In this document: positions 1 to 10,352 of the stretch, in pieces
Position numbering within the stretch: the stretch's first letter is position 1
How the letters are laid out: the number at the start of each line of letters is the position of its first letter
Assembly (NCBI GenBank): GCA_035461385.1
Contig: DATHVI010000174.1
Coordinates: forward strand, 32,259 to 96,258
Reading direction: 5' to 3'
Length of the DNA stretch: 64,000 nt
Origin: DATHVI01 sp035461385
Lineage (GTDB): Bacteria; Actinomycetota; Thermoleophilia; Solirubrobacterales; 70-9
The notes under the pieces: model-generated
Database searches by the model: none
Told to the model about the DNA's origin: nothing
What the model saw: the letters and a program-made list of their open reading frames with translations, nothing else
Position numbers and translations under genes: made by a program

Positions 1-1
1 C

Positions 2-61
2 GGACTACCCGGCACCGACTTCAACGCCGCGCTCGAAGCCGTCGCGGAATTGATCCCCTGA
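2..61 (+). CDS. 3' end of a truncated gene
   Basis: The last 19 codons of an open frame that enters from the left edge and stops at TGA 59-61. The visible C-terminus is GLPGTDFNAALEAVAELIP. Third codon positions are mostly G or C, as in the real genes of this window. Too little is present to assign a family. The next 134 bases, up to the convergent gene ending at 196, hold no recognisable feature. Confidence 0.4.
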   Translation, partial: GLPGTDFNAALEAVAELIP

Positions 62-195
62 CGCGCGATTCACCGGCTCCCCGCCGTTCAGGGCGTTTCG
101 GGAAGAAGCCGGATGAGGCGCTCATCAGGTCGTGGCCCGGCCTCCCCGACCCGGACAGCGGCGCGCTGCGCTGGCCGATGACCCATCCGGTCCCC

Positions 196-726
196 TCAGA
201 GCGGTAGCCGCGAGCGCAGCCGTTGCAGGCGGACGATCACGGACTCGGCGGCTCCGCCGCGCGGGGGCAGCAGGCCGAGCTGTTGCGCGAGGTCCGAGAA
301 GTCGTAGACGGCGCGGTAGCGCCAGATCAGTCCGCCGCGGAACTGAAGGACGTCGATGCCCTCGATGTCGACCGCTTTGCCGGTTGGCGCGAACCCCGGC
401 GGGTCGAGCGGACCGTCGTTGGTGCCGAGCATCCGCCACGGCAGGTAGGCGACGAGCCGGTCGTCGCTGATCGCAGGCTCGCCGGCCGCGGCGAATCGGA
501 GGTCCGAGAACGCGGTCACCCCAGTGGCCACAAACGACGCGACTTCGTCCCGCCCGCGCGCCGCCTCGGGCAGCGCCGGGTCCTCCCAGAGGACGTCCTC
601 GGCGGCGCAGGCGGCGACGCCGCGGGGGTCGTGCCGGTTCCACGCCTCCTGGTAGGGCTTCGCGAACTCGCGCAGCCAGTCGATGCTCTCGATCGGTTCG
701 GCCCCGTCGCCGAGCTTCGTCGCAAT
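196..726 (-). CDS. SnoaL-like (NTF2-fold) protein
   Basis: About 176 residues. The N-terminal helix (LREFAKPYQEAWNRHD), the loss-of-substrate style stretch ending in LWEDPALPEAARGRDEV, and the later FRGGLIWRYRAVYDFSDLAQQLGLL are typical of the SnoaL/nuclear transport factor 2 fold used by polyketide cyclases, limonene-epoxide-hydrolase-like enzymes and many orphan proteins. No catalytic role can be named. It lies directly downstream of the MaoC gene on the same strand, so the two are probably cotranscribed. The start is unresolved: there is no in-frame ATG, GTG or TTG before the domain. The ATT at 724-726 is preceded by GAGG at a 5-nt spacing and is the best candidate; a CTG inside WLREF is the alternative. 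A single-base assembly error cannot be excluded. A second SnoaL-like gene is at 34908. Confidence 0.7.
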   Translation of the reverse strand: MATKLGDGAEPIESIDWLREFAKPYQEAWNRHDPRGVAACAAEDVLWEDPALPEAARGRDEVASFVATGVTAFSDLRFAAAGEPAISDDRLVAYLPWRMLGTNDGPLDPPGFAPTGKAVDIEGIDVLQFRGGLIWRYRAVYDFSDLAQQLGLLPPRGGAAESVIVRLQRLRSRLPL

Positions 727-785
727 GCTTGCCTCGATCTCGCTCTCCTCCTCGATCCGCTCAGGGACGCCGGCGCCTATCGGCG

Positions 786-1325
786 CTAGTCGACGTCGCC
801 CTCCGCCCTCGGCTCCTCGCCCTTTCGCGGCACCAACACCGAGCGCTTGAACTCGGCCACCAGCTCGCCGGTCTGCTTGTAGACACGGGTGTGGACCTTG
901 ACCACGCCGCGGTCGGGCTTCGACTTCGACGGCCGCACCTCGAGCACCTCGGACTCGCAGTAGAGGGTGTCGCCGTGGAAGACCGGGTTCGGGTGGCTGA
1001 GCTCCTCGGTCGCGAGGTTCGCGATCGCCTTCCCCGAGACGTCGCCGACGGTCATCCCGACGGCGAGCGAGTAGACCAGCGGCCCGACGACGACGTTTCG
1101 ACCCTGCTGCGACTCCGACGCGTAGACGTCGTTGATGTGCAGCGGGTGGTGGTTCATCGTCAGCAGGCAGAACAGGTGGTCGTCGGCCTCGGTCACCGTC
1201 TTCGCCGGCCAGTGCTCGTAGGTCGCTCCGACCTCGAACTCCTCCAGGTAGCGCCCGTAGCGGCGAGCTCCGCTCGCCTCGCGGGCCGCTTGCTCGGTCC
1301 TCAGCTCGTGCTCGTTGTCGCTCAT
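786..1325 (-). CDS. MaoC-family acyl-CoA hydratase/dehydratase
   Basis: 179 residues with a single hotdog domain at about 25-170. The segment EADDHLFCLLTMNHHPLH (47-64) is the MaoC active-site region; H63 stands where the hydratase motif has its histidine. Later blocks IANLATEELSHPNPVFHGDTLYCESEVLEVRPSKS resemble the itaconyl-/mesaconyl-CoA hydratase type more than the R-specific enoyl-CoA hydratases of PHA synthesis. The likely reaction is hydration of a dicarboxylic enoyl-CoA in the cytoplasm (inference). An acyl-CoA dehydrogenase and a CitE-family lyase lie within 4 kb. The same three families stand together in mycobacteria around Rv2498c-Rv2500c (recalled, not checked), which supports a shared acyl-CoA degradation route. 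Start ATG at 1325 is the only early candidate. Confidence 0.85.
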   Translation of the reverse strand: MSDNEHELRTEQAAREASGARRYGRYLEEFEVGATYEHWPAKTVTEADDHLFCLLTMNHHPLHINDVYASESQQGRNVVVGPLVYSLAVGMTVGDVSGKAIANLATEELSHPNPVFHGDTLYCESEVLEVRPSKSKPDRGVVKVHTRVYKQTGELVAEFKRSVLVPRKGEEPRAEGDVD

Positions 1326-1391
1326 CGGCTCCAGTCTCTCTCGTTGCGGTTGCGGCCGGGCGCGGGTTGCCCGGGGCGGGATCGTAGGAGG

Positions 1392-2387
1392 TCAGCTCGC
1401 GGTCAGCGCCGCCGGGGCGCCCTCGAAGCGGCCGACGTCGGCAGCCTCGCGCTCGATCGCGGCGAGCACCGGGTCGGTCAGCGGCGCGAACGGCTCGATC
1501 GAGATCTCGAGGCGGCGGCCGCTGCGCTTCGACGACCACAGTCCGACCAGCCGGCCATCGAGGCAGATCGTCGGCCGCAGGATCCCGCCGCCGGGGAGGA
1601 CCCGCCGCTCGCCGTCGGCGTCGACCGCGTGGACGCGCTCGGAGTAGCCCATCAGGTAGGTGTCGAATGCGGGCAGCAGGCGGACGAGCGGCGACGGCGG
1701 CGCCCGCGGGCGCGCGCGCCGCAGCGCCAGCAGCCTACCCCCGTCACCGACCTCCGCGAGCTCGCCGGCGATCCGGTCGAGCCCGCGGCGGCAGTCGCGC
1801 AGGCCGAGCCCCGACCACTTCGCCAGATCGCGATCGCTCGCCGGGCCGAACGCCCCCAGGTACCGGCGGGCGAGATCGGCGAGCGCGGCGTCGCGATCCG
1901 GGGCCGGCGCCTCGCCGAGCCAGTCCGCGGTCGCGACGAGCGTCCCGCTCGCGCCCTCGTCCGGGCCGATGCAGGCCGCGCCCTCGCTGACGACGACGCG
2001 GATCAGGTGAACCCGGGTCTCCGCTGGGACGGCGATCCCGGCGCGGCCGAGCCGCTCGACGAGCGCGTTGCGGGTCAGCAACCCGTCGGTTCCGAGCGCG
2101 CGCCTGATGATCGCGATCGCTCGATCCTGGTCGCCGGCGTCGAGGCCCAGCTGCGCGAGGCGGCGGCGCGACTGGCGCACGGTCGCCGCCGCGAACAGCG
2201 GCCGCATCCAGCCGTAGTCCTCGCTTGCGACCAGGTGCACCGTTCCCCGCATCAGCCAACCGCGGACGAGCGACCGCGTCTCGACCCGCGCCCGCTCGAC
2301 CGCGTCCGCCGTCAGCCCGCGAGCGCGGGCGCGGAAGTGGAGCAGCCCGGCACGCTTGTCCTGCGCCTGGGCGCCGGCGATCGCCAC
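1392..2387 (-). CDS. winged-helix DNA-binding protein (HTH_42, AlkZ/YcaQ-like)
   Basis: 331 residues from the GTG at 2387. The sequence fits the HTH_42 family, in which several winged helices form a DNA glycosylase such as AlkZ/YcaQ. Family hallmarks seen are VRGWLMRGTVHLVASEDYGW near residue 40-60, LLPAFDTYLMGYSER near 230, and GGGILRPTICLDGRLVGLW near 265. The role is probably DNA base or crosslink repair, or an uncharacterised relative. The reading frame stays open upstream to about 2500 and that part (LARLRAGSQLLNRPAAGRDP) clearly belongs to the domain, so the real start lies further upstream. That extension has no ATG, GTG or TTG; a CTG at 2485-2487 is the only near-standard start. The upstream gene ends at 2500, so the two overlap or nearly touch. 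Confidence 0.8.
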   Translation of the reverse strand: MAIAGAQAQDKRAGLLHFRARARGLTADAVERARVETRSLVRGWLMRGTVHLVASEDYGWMRPLFAAATVRQSRRRLAQLGLDAGDQDRAIAIIRRALGTDGLLTRNALVERLGRAGIAVPAETRVHLIRVVVSEGAACIGPDEGASGTLVATADWLGEAPAPDRDAALADLARRYLGAFGPASDRDLAKWSGLGLRDCRRGLDRIAGELAEVGDGGRLLALRRARPRAPPSPLVRLLPAFDTYLMGYSERVHAVDADGERRVLPGGGILRPTICLDGRLVGLWSSKRSGRRLEISIEPFAPLTDPVLAAIEREAADVGRFEGAPAALTAS

Positions 2388-2499
2388 CGCGACCGCCGCC
2401 GGGTCGCGGCCCGCGGCGGGCCGGTTGAGGAGCTGCGATCCGGCGCGCAGCCGGGCGAGCCGAGCCGGAGCGATCGCCCGCGGCGCCAGCGGGGCCGCC

Positions 2500-2862
2500 T
2501 CAGCGCGCCTTCCTCAGGCGCGCCCGAGCCTCCTGGCGCTCGATCACGGTCCCGATCAGCTTCTGGATCTCGGGGTCGCCCGAGATCCTGATCTGCCCGT
2601 GCTCGTAGGCCTCGCGCCAGTCAGGCAGCTTGCCGTCGGTGGCGAGCTCGTTGAAGATCGAGCGCGGCATCGAGATCTCGATCCGGGCGTCGTCGGGATC
2701 GCCCTTCGTCGTCTCCGGCCCCGGCACGCGAACCCGGAAGACCTGGATGTCGCCGCGGCCGCGGAGCTCGAGGCGCATCGTCAGCTTCAGCCGCGCGAGG
2801 GCCGGAACCTCGGCGGTGATGTTGCGGTAGGCGGTCGAGATCAGCTCTTGCGCTCGCGCCAT
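2500..2862 (-). CDS. small SCP2-like hypothetical protein
   Basis: 120 residues, soluble, charged. It has no family I can name with certainty. The middle, ARIEISMPRSIFNELATDGKLPDWREAYEHGQIRISGDPEIQKLIGTVI, has the pattern of the last strands and helix of an SCP2 sterol-carrier fold (amphipathic strand, helix, then G-x-I-x-I-x-GD), so a lipid- or acyl-CoA-binding role is possible. It starts with ATG at 2862, just downstream of the acyl-CoA dehydrogenase on the same strand, and is followed at once by the AlkZ-like gene. A fatty-acyl context from the dehydrogenase would fit SCP2, but this is inference. Confidence 0.65.
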   Translation of the reverse strand: MARAQELISTAYRNITAEVPALARLKLTMRLELRGRGDIQVFRVRVPGPETTKGDPDDARIEISMPRSIFNELATDGKLPDWREAYEHGQIRISGDPEIQKLIGTVIERQEARARLRKAR

Positions 2863-2904
2863 CTGGCGGAGAGTAAACGACCCGGCGCGCCCGTCCCAGG
2901 CCGG

Positions 2905-4119
2905 TCAGACCGGGTTACGCTCGAGCAGCTTCTTGCCGATCACCATCCGCTGGATCTCCGACGTCCCCTCGCCGATCAAGAGCAGCGGCGCATCGCGGTA
3001 GAGGCGCTCGATCTCGTACTCCTTCGAGTAGCCGTAGCCGCCGTGGATCCGGAACGACTCCTCGACGACCTCCTTGCCGGTCTCCGAGGCGAACAGCTTC
3101 GCCATCCCGGCCTCGAGGTCGGATCGCTCGCCGGCGTCCTTGAGCCGCGCCGCCCGCATCGTCAGCAGCCGCGCCGCCTCGACCTTGGTCACCATGTCGG
3201 CGAGCTTGAACTGGATCGCCTGGTGCTGGGCGATCGGCTTGCCGAAGGTCTTGCGCTCCTGCGAGTAGCGCAGCGCGAGCTCGAGCGCCCGCTGGGCGAT
3301 CCCGACCCCGCGGGCGGCGACGTTCACCCGCCCGACCTCGAGCGCGTCCATCATCTGCCGGAACCCCTGCCCGAGCCCATCGGGGCCGCCGAGGATCCGC
3401 TCCGGAGGACAGCGGTAGCCGTTGTAGACGAGCTCGGTCGATTCGACCCCCTTGTAGCCCATCTTGTTGATCTTCGGTGGGATCTCGAGGCCCGCGAACT
3501 CGCCCGAGTTCTTCTCCGCACCGGGTTCCTTCTCGGTGATGAAGCAGGTCATCCCCCTGTACGGCGGGTCGGCCTTGGGGTCGGTCTTCATCAACACGAA
3601 GACGACGCCGGAGCGGAGCCCGTTGGTGACCCACATCTTCTGGCCGCTGAGCTCCCAGGTGCCGTCGTCGGCGAGCTTCGCGGCCGCCTTGATCCCCTGC
3701 ACGTCGGAGCCGACCTCGGGCTCCGAGAGCGAGAACGCCGCCCGGAGCTCGCCGGTCGCCATCTTCGGGAGGAAGTGCTGCCTCTGCTCGTCGGTTCCGA
3801 ACTTCATCAGCAGGTAGGAGCCGATGAAGTGGGTGTTGACGACGCCCGAGATCGAGATCCAGCCGCGCGAGAGCTCCTCGACGATGATCGCGTAGGTCGT
3901 CAGGTCGAGGCCCATCCCGCCGTACTCCTCGGGGATCGTGACCCCGAACAGCCCGAGCTCCTTCATCTGCTCGACGATCGCGTCGGGGAACTTGTCCTCG
4001 TGATCGAACTCCTCGGCGACGGGAATGATCTCGTTGTCGACGAACTCGCGCACCATCTCGCGGATCGCGCGCTGCTCGTCGGTCATCTCCTGCGGTGTAC
4101 CGGCCGTTGCTACTGCCAT
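2905..4119 (-). CDS. acyl-CoA dehydrogenase
   Basis: 404 residues, the normal length for the family. It has the N-terminal all-helical domain, the central beta domain (GTDEQRQHFLPKMATGELRAAFSLSEPEVGSD, binding FAD and the acyl-CoA), and the C-terminal helical domain with RKTFGKPIAQHQAIQFKLADM and IHGGYGYSKEYEIERLYRD. E384 in GEGTSEIQ is the catalytic base of short- and medium-chain dehydrogenases. It oxidises an acyl-CoA to the 2-enoyl-CoA, passing electrons to ETF. The substrate cannot be read; the neighbouring MaoC hydratase and CitE-like lyase suggest a branched or dicarboxylic acyl-CoA, as with FadE19-type enzymes. Start ATG at 4119; the upstream GNAT gene ends about 80 bases away and is on the same strand. 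Confidence 0.93.
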   Translation of the reverse strand: MAVATAGTPQEMTDEQRAIREMVREFVDNEIIPVAEEFDHEDKFPDAIVEQMKELGLFGVTIPEEYGGMGLDLTTYAIIVEELSRGWISISGVVNTHFIGSYLLMKFGTDEQRQHFLPKMATGELRAAFSLSEPEVGSDVQGIKAAAKLADDGTWELSGQKMWVTNGLRSGVVFVLMKTDPKADPPYRGMTCFITEKEPGAEKNSGEFAGLEIPPKINKMGYKGVESTELVYNGYRCPPERILGGPDGLGQGFRQMMDALEVGRVNVAARGVGIAQRALELALRYSQERKTFGKPIAQHQAIQFKLADMVTKVEAARLLTMRAARLKDAGERSDLEAGMAKLFASETGKEVVEESFRIHGGYGYSKEYEIERLYRDAPLLLIGEGTSEIQRMVIGKKLLERNPV

Positions 4120-4200
4120 GGCTCCTCTCTCATCGAATGCGACCTGGATTCTGCAGCTTTGCGCCGTCGATGGTCGCCACCGGGCGGCCGGAAGCGGCGG

Positions 4201-4653
4201 TCAGAGCTCCCAGGCGTAGCTCCGCGACCGCCAGCTCGGGCGCTCGCGCTCGTAGAAGCGGTGGGCGTCGGCACGTGCGTCCGAGGAGTCGAGCTCGAGG
4301 TGGGTCGCGCCGCGCTCGCGGGCCCAGTCCTTGGCGGCGTCGAGGAGGCGCTTGCCGATTCCCGCCGAGCGCCGGACCGGATCGACGGCGAGGTCCTCGA
4401 CCCACGCGCGGTACCCGAACCGGACCGAGTGCAGGTCGAGGTACGCGGTGCAGATCCCGACCAGCCTCCGGTCGGTCGCGGCGACCAGAACGCATGCATC
4501 GTGGCAGGTGATCGCGTCGGAGAGCGCGACCGCCGCCCGGTTCGGGTCCCACAGTGCCGGGGTCGACGCGGGCGGCGCGAAGAGCCAGTCGTAGAGCGGG
4601 ATCAGGCGCTCCACCTCATCGGCCCGCGCGGCGCGGATCTCGATCTCGCCCAT
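4201..4653 (-). CDS. GNAT-family N-acetyltransferase
   Basis: 150 residues forming a single GNAT domain. The acetyl-CoA-binding motif A is at about 86-103 (VEDLAVDPVRRSAGIGKRLL), followed by the helix DWARERGATHLELDSSDARADAHRFYERE that ends the fold. It should transfer an acetyl group from acetyl-CoA to an unknown amine, in the cytoplasm. The start ATG at 4653 begins MGEIEIRAARADEVERLIPLYD, the usual first strand and helix. It is divergent from the CitE-family gene at 4735 across about 80 bases. Confidence 0.85.
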   Translation of the reverse strand: MGEIEIRAARADEVERLIPLYDWLFAPPASTPALWDPNRAAVALSDAITCHDACVLVAATDRRLVGICTAYLDLHSVRFGYRAWVEDLAVDPVRRSAGIGKRLLDAAKDWARERGATHLELDSSDARADAHRFYERERPSWRSRSYAWEL

Positions 4654-4734
4654 CCCGGCGGAGGGTAGTGGCTCGGGTTCGCTGCGCTAGCGTCCCGGCC
4701 GAGAGAGGCACGGATCACCGACCAGGAGGCCCCC

Positions 4735-5784
4735 TTGCGTAACCCCCGCGACTTCTTCCATCCACTCGCGATCGGCGCACCGGATCCCCCGCGCGAGATC
4801 CCGGTCAAGCCGTCGCGGATGATCCACTTCCTCGACGCCTCGAACGAGAAGATGGTCGCCAAGGTCCCGGGGATGATCGAGCAGACCGACATCCTGCTCG
4901 GCAACCTCGAGGACGCGATTCCCGTCGACCGCAAGGAGGCGGCACGCAAGGGGCTCGTGCGGGTGGCCAAGGAGCACGACTTCGGCGACACGGCGCTGTG
5001 GACGCGGGTCAACGCGCTCGAGAGCCCGTGGGTGCTCGACGACCTGACGACCCTCGTCGGCGAGATCGGTGACGTCCTCGAGGCGATCATGGTCCCGAAG
5101 GTCGAGGGCCCGTGGGACATCCACTACGTCGACCGCCTGCTCGCCCAGCTCGAGGCGAAGGCCGGGCTCGAGCGCCCGCTGATGGTCCACGCGATCCTCG
5201 AAACCTCGCTCGGGGTCGTCAACCTCGAGTCGATCGCGACCGCGAGCCCGCGGATGCAGGGGATGAGCTTCGGCCCCGCCGACCTCGCGGCGTTCAGGCG
5301 GATGAAGACGACCAGGGTCGGCGGCGGCCACCCGGCCTACCGGGTGATCGAGGACCCGGACCCGGACGACCCCGAGGCCCCGCGCGCGACCGCCCAGCAG
5401 GACCCGTGGCACTACTCGATCGCGCGGATGGTCGACGCCTGCACGGCGGCCGGGATCCTGCCGTTCTACGGGCCCTACGGCGACATCCGCGACAGCGAGG
5501 GCTGCGAGACCCAGTTCCGGGCGGCGTTCCTGCTCGGCTGCGTCGGCGCCTGGTCGCTCCACCCCGCGCAGATCGAGATCGCGAAGCGGGTCTTCAGCCC
5601 GCCCGCCGACGAGGTCAAGTTCGCGAAGAAGGTGCTCGAGGCGATCCCCGACGGCCGCGGCGTCCACATGATCGACGGCAAGATGCAGGACGACGCGACC
5701 TGGAAGCAGTGCAAGGTGATGGTCAGCCTCGCCGAGATGCTCGCCCGTAAGGACCCGGAACTGGCGAAGGCCTACGAGCTCTGA
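4735..5784 (+). CDS. HpcH/HpaI (CitE-family) acyl-CoA lyase, malyl-/methylmalyl-CoA lyase type
   Basis: 349 residues, longer than CitE (about 290) and similar to the Mcl1 malyl-CoA/beta-methylmalyl-CoA lyases. Conserved residues visible: D60 in NLED, R91 in RVN, E156 in ILET and D183 in GPADLA (the Mg2+ and CoA-substrate ligands), and DPWHYS at 223-228, which is shared with Mcl1. The reaction is reversible C-C cleavage of a 3-hydroxyacyl-CoA dicarboxylate such as malyl-, methylmalyl- or citramalyl-CoA. The substrate is not determined. Start is TTG at 4735, placed 6 nt after AGGAGG; no better start is present. The gene is convergent with the glycosyltransferase at 5838, and a 12-bp palindrome (CGTGGATCCACG, 5797-5808) lies between. 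Confidence 0.88.
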   Translation: MRNPRDFFHPLAIGAPDPPREIPVKPSRMIHFLDASNEKMVAKVPGMIEQTDILLGNLEDAIPVDRKEAARKGLVRVAKEHDFGDTALWTRVNALESPWVLDDLTTLVGEIGDVLEAIMVPKVEGPWDIHYVDRLLAQLEAKAGLERPLMVHAILETSLGVVNLESIATASPRMQGMSFGPADLAAFRRMKTTRVGGGHPAYRVIEDPDPDDPEAPRATAQQDPWHYSIARMVDACTAAGILPFYGPYGDIRDSEGCETQFRAAFLLGCVGAWSLHPAQIEIAKRVFSPPADEVKFAKKVLEAIPDGRGVHMIDGKMQDDATWKQCKVMVSLAEMLARKDPELAKAYEL

Positions 5785-5837
5785 GGACTGGACGGACGTG
5801 GATCCACGCACCTGCTGTGTGGGTGAATCGCCGTTCG

Positions 5838-6860
5838 TCAGCGGGCCACGGCGCGTTCCAGGACCGCTTCCATCTTCGCGGTCTCGCGGCGGACGTCCCG
5901 CTCGGCGGCCGCGGCGCGCGCGGCGGGATTCGGGGTCGGCATCGCGGCCGCCCGTTCGAGCGCGGCCGTGAGCGCGTCGACGTCGTCGGGGTCGACGAGC
6001 ACGCCGCCATCGGCGGGAACGAACTCCGGCGGCCCGCCGACCGTCGTCGCGACCACGGTCCGCTCCATCGCCATCCCCTCGAGCGTCGCCTGGCCGAACG
6101 GTTCCCGCAGCGACGGCTGACAGACGACGTCGGCCGCGGCGATCCAGCGCGGCACCTCCGACTGCGGTAGGCGCCCGGTGACGGTCACGTCCGGACGGCC
6201 CTCGAGCTGTCCGCGCAGCGGCCCGTCGCCGACGAACGCGAGCCGACCGCGCCCGAGGCGGGCGAATGCGTCGGCGAGCCGGACGACGTTCTTGCGCTCG
6301 ATCAGCGAGCCGACGCAGACGAAGCCAGGGCCCTCGCCCTCCCAACCGAGCCCGCGCCGGGCCTCGGCGGGGTCGCGGGGCGAGAACGCGTCAAGGTCGA
6401 TCCCGCAGCTTGCGATCTCGAGCTTCGCCGCGGCGGCCGGGATCCGGTCGGTGAGGCGGTCGCCGAGCCAGCGCGAGTTCGCGATCACGCCGCTCGCCCG
6501 CGCGATGACCCAGCGCGTCGCCGCCTCGACCCCGGGGATCGAGCCGAGGTTGGCGACGTCGGTCCCGTGGGCCATGACGACGAGCGGCGCCCGCCCCGCG
6601 ATCCCCGCCAGCGCCCCGGCGACGCCCGCCGGCAGCAGGTAGTGGGCGAAGACGACGTCGGGGCGCCGGCGCCGGGCCGCGGCGACGGCGTCGCGGACGA
6701 GCCGCGCGTGCTTGGCGCGCGAACCGCCACGGCGCGTCACCGCGACGACCTCGACCTCGTTGCCGGGCCGTTCGAGCTCGCGAGCGACCGGGACCAGGTA
6801 GGCGCCGAGGTCGGGGTCGCTCGGCCCCGGCCACATCTGGCTCACGAACAGGATCCGCAT
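5838..6860 (-). CDS. GT4-family glycosyltransferase
   Basis: 340 residues with two Rossmann-like domains, the GT-B arrangement of family GT4. N-terminal domain: MRILFVSQMWPGPSDPDLGAY then AHGTD at 98-101. C-terminal domain: VGSLIERKNV at 183-192 and the EX7E motif at E253-E261 (EPFGQATLE), which binds the nucleotide sugar. It probably adds a sugar to a glycolipid or surface polysaccharide at the inner face of the membrane; acceptor and donor are unknown. ATG at 6860 is the only start that keeps the first beta strand. The divergent amine-oxidase gene begins 90 bases away. Confidence 0.88.
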   Translation of the reverse strand: MRILFVSQMWPGPSDPDLGAYLVPVARELERPGNEVEVVAVTRRGGSRAKHARLVRDAVAAARRRRPDVVFAHYLLPAGVAGALAGIAGRAPLVVMAHGTDVANLGSIPGVEAATRWVIARASGVIANSRWLGDRLTDRIPAAAAKLEIASCGIDLDAFSPRDPAEARRGLGWEGEGPGFVCVGSLIERKNVVRLADAFARLGRGRLAFVGDGPLRGQLEGRPDVTVTGRLPQSEVPRWIAAADVVCQPSLREPFGQATLEGMAMERTVVATTVGGPPEFVPADGGVLVDPDDVDALTAALERAAAMPTPNPAARAAAAERDVRRETAKMEAVLERAVAR

Positions 6861-6950
6861 CCGCCCATCATCCCGGTCCCACCGACCCTCGCGACGAGCC
6901 GCCCTCGCGGGTCGCCCCCGAGAGGCACCGAGGTGGTGAAATACCGACCG

Positions 6951-8315
6951 ATGGCGGACGCCGCGAGCCTCGACTGCGACGTCGCCGTCGTCGGCGCCGG
7001 CCTCGCCGGCCTCACGGCGGCGTCCGAGCTCGGCGCCCGCGGCCTCGACGTCCGCGTGCTCGAGGCCCGCGACCGGGTCGGCGGACGGTCGCTCAACCAC
7101 CGGGTCGGCGCCGCGCCCGACCAGGTGGTCGAGCTCGGCGGGCAGTGGGTCGGGCCCGGGCAGCGCGAGGTGCTCGCGCTCGCCGCCGAGCTCGGGCTCG
7201 AGACCTTTCCGACCCACACCGCCGGCGAGAACGTGCTCGAGGACCACCGTGGCCGGGTCTCCCGCTACCGGGGAACAATCCCCCGCCTGAACCCGGTCGC
7301 GCTCGCCGACATCAGCCAGGCGGAGGCCCGCCTCGGGCGCCTGATCCGCCGGGTCTCCGCCGCCGCACCCTGGACCGCGCACGGCGCCGAGCGCCTCGAC
7401 TCGCAGACGTTCGCGACCTGGATCCGCCGCACCGCCCGTACCAGGCTCGCCCGCGAGACCCTGGCGCTCGCCTGCCGGGCGGTGTTCGCCGCCGAGCCCG
7501 AGGAGCTCTCGCTGCTCCACGTCCTCTTCTACTCGGCGAGCGCCGACGGCTGGGACTCGCTGCTCGACACCCGCGGCGGCGCCCAGCAGGATCGGATCGT
7601 CGGAGGCTCGCAGCTGCTCGCGACCAGGCTCGCCGAGCGCCTCGACGGGCGGATCGAGCTCGGGCGGCCGGTGCGATCGATCCACTCCCTCGACGACGGC
7701 GTCCTCGTCGAGGGACTGGCCGCGCGGCGGGCGATCGTCGCCGTCCCCCCCGCGCTCGCGGGCCGAATCGAGTACGACCCACCGCTTCCGAGCGACCGCG
7801 ACCAGCTCACCCAGCGGATCGGCATGGGCTCGGTCGTCAAGTGCATGGCGATCTACGACCGGCCGTTCTGGCGCGCCGACGGGCTCAGCGGCCAAGGCCT
7901 CAGCCTCCGCGGCCCGGTCCAGGTGACGTTCGACAACAGTCCGCCGTCGGGGACTCCGGGGGTCCTGCTCGGGTTCCTCGAAGCCGGCAACGCCCGCCGC
8001 CTGCGCGGCCTGCCGCCCTCCGGGCGCCGCCGGCTCGTGCTCGAGACGTTCGGCCGTCTGTTCGGGCATCGCGCCGCGACGCCGGTCGACTACGTCGAGC
8101 GCGACTGGAGCGCCGAGCGCTGGTCGCGCGGCTGCTACGCCGGCATCCTCGGCCCCGGAGTCTGGACCGGCTACGGGCTCGCGCTCCGCCGGCCCAGCGG
8201 CCGCCTCCACTGGGCGGGGACCGAGACGGCGAGCCGCTGGATGGGCTACTTCGACGGCGCGATCGGCTCCGGCCGCAGGGCGGCGCGCGAGGCGGCCGGC
8301 CAGCTCGGGGCCTGA
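6951..8315 (+). CDS. flavin-containing amine oxidase
   Basis: 454 residues. The dinucleotide-binding motif VVGAGLAGLTAA begins at 13 and is followed by E38 for the ribose and the RVGGR signature (42-46). The C-terminal block LHWAGTETASRWMGYFDGAIGSGRRAA is the second FAD contact and aromatic-cage region of monoamine oxidases. It should oxidise an amine to an aldehyde with release of ammonia and hydrogen peroxide, in the cytoplasm. No signal peptide is present. The ATG at 6951 was chosen; GTGs at 6933 and 6936 give slightly longer products. It is convergent with PEP carboxykinase (gap 13 bases). Confidence 0.9.
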   Translation: MADAASLDCDVAVVGAGLAGLTAASELGARGLDVRVLEARDRVGGRSLNHRVGAAPDQVVELGGQWVGPGQREVLALAAELGLETFPTHTAGENVLEDHRGRVSRYRGTIPRLNPVALADISQAEARLGRLIRRVSAAAPWTAHGAERLDSQTFATWIRRTARTRLARETLALACRAVFAAEPEELSLLHVLFYSASADGWDSLLDTRGGAQQDRIVGGSQLLATRLAERLDGRIELGRPVRSIHSLDDGVLVEGLAARRAIVAVPPALAGRIEYDPPLPSDRDQLTQRIGMGSVVKCMAIYDRPFWRADGLSGQGLSLRGPVQVTFDNSPPSGTPGVLLGFLEAGNARRLRGLPPSGRRRLVLETFGRLFGHRAATPVDYVERDWSAERWSRGCYAGILGPGVWTGYGLALRRPSGRLHWAGTETASRWMGYFDGAIGSGRRAAREAAGQLGA

Positions 8316-8328
8316 TCGTCGCCGACGG

Positions 8329-10143
<1,815 letters not shown>

Positions 10144-10162
10144 GCGGTCTCAACTCCTTGGC

Positions 10163-10178
10163 GGGCGCAACGGCGCCC
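10163..10178 (-). promoter_or_regulatory. hairpin in the pckG leader
   Basis: A perfect inverted repeat, GGGCGC-CGTT-GCGCCC on the minus strand, lies 20 bases before the pckG start and just upstream of its Shine-Dalgarno. It could affect translation or mRNA stability. No protein-binding role is indicated by the sequence. Confidence 0.35.
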
Positions 10179-10303
10179 TATGTCTCTCTCGAAAATGCAA
10201 CGCGTGCCCAGCCGTTACCCGTCCGAGGAGGCTCGGCCCGCCACACTATTGTGTCGCACCGCGAGGCTGAACACGGCCGCCGGGCACCGCGACGGTGATC
10301 CGG

Positions 10304-10352
10304 GGCCCTTCGCAGCACCGACTGCGGCCCTTCGCAGCACCGACTGCGGCCC
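10304..10352. repeat. tandem 22-bp direct repeat in the pckG/sucC-like intergenic region
   Basis: Two identical 22-base units (10304-10325 and 10326-10347) followed by five bases of a third copy. Each unit contains CCTTCGCAGCACCGACTGC. The array ends just before a TAGGGT box (10355-10360) in front of the SucC-like gene. The spacing of two DNA turns suggests adjacent protein-binding sites, but a simple replication-slippage duplication is equally possible. Confidence 0.6.

Noticed and set aside
2356..4668. Long plus-strand frame opposite the acyl-CoA dehydrogenase
   Set aside because: The dehydrogenase frame carries all family motifs; the other has none.
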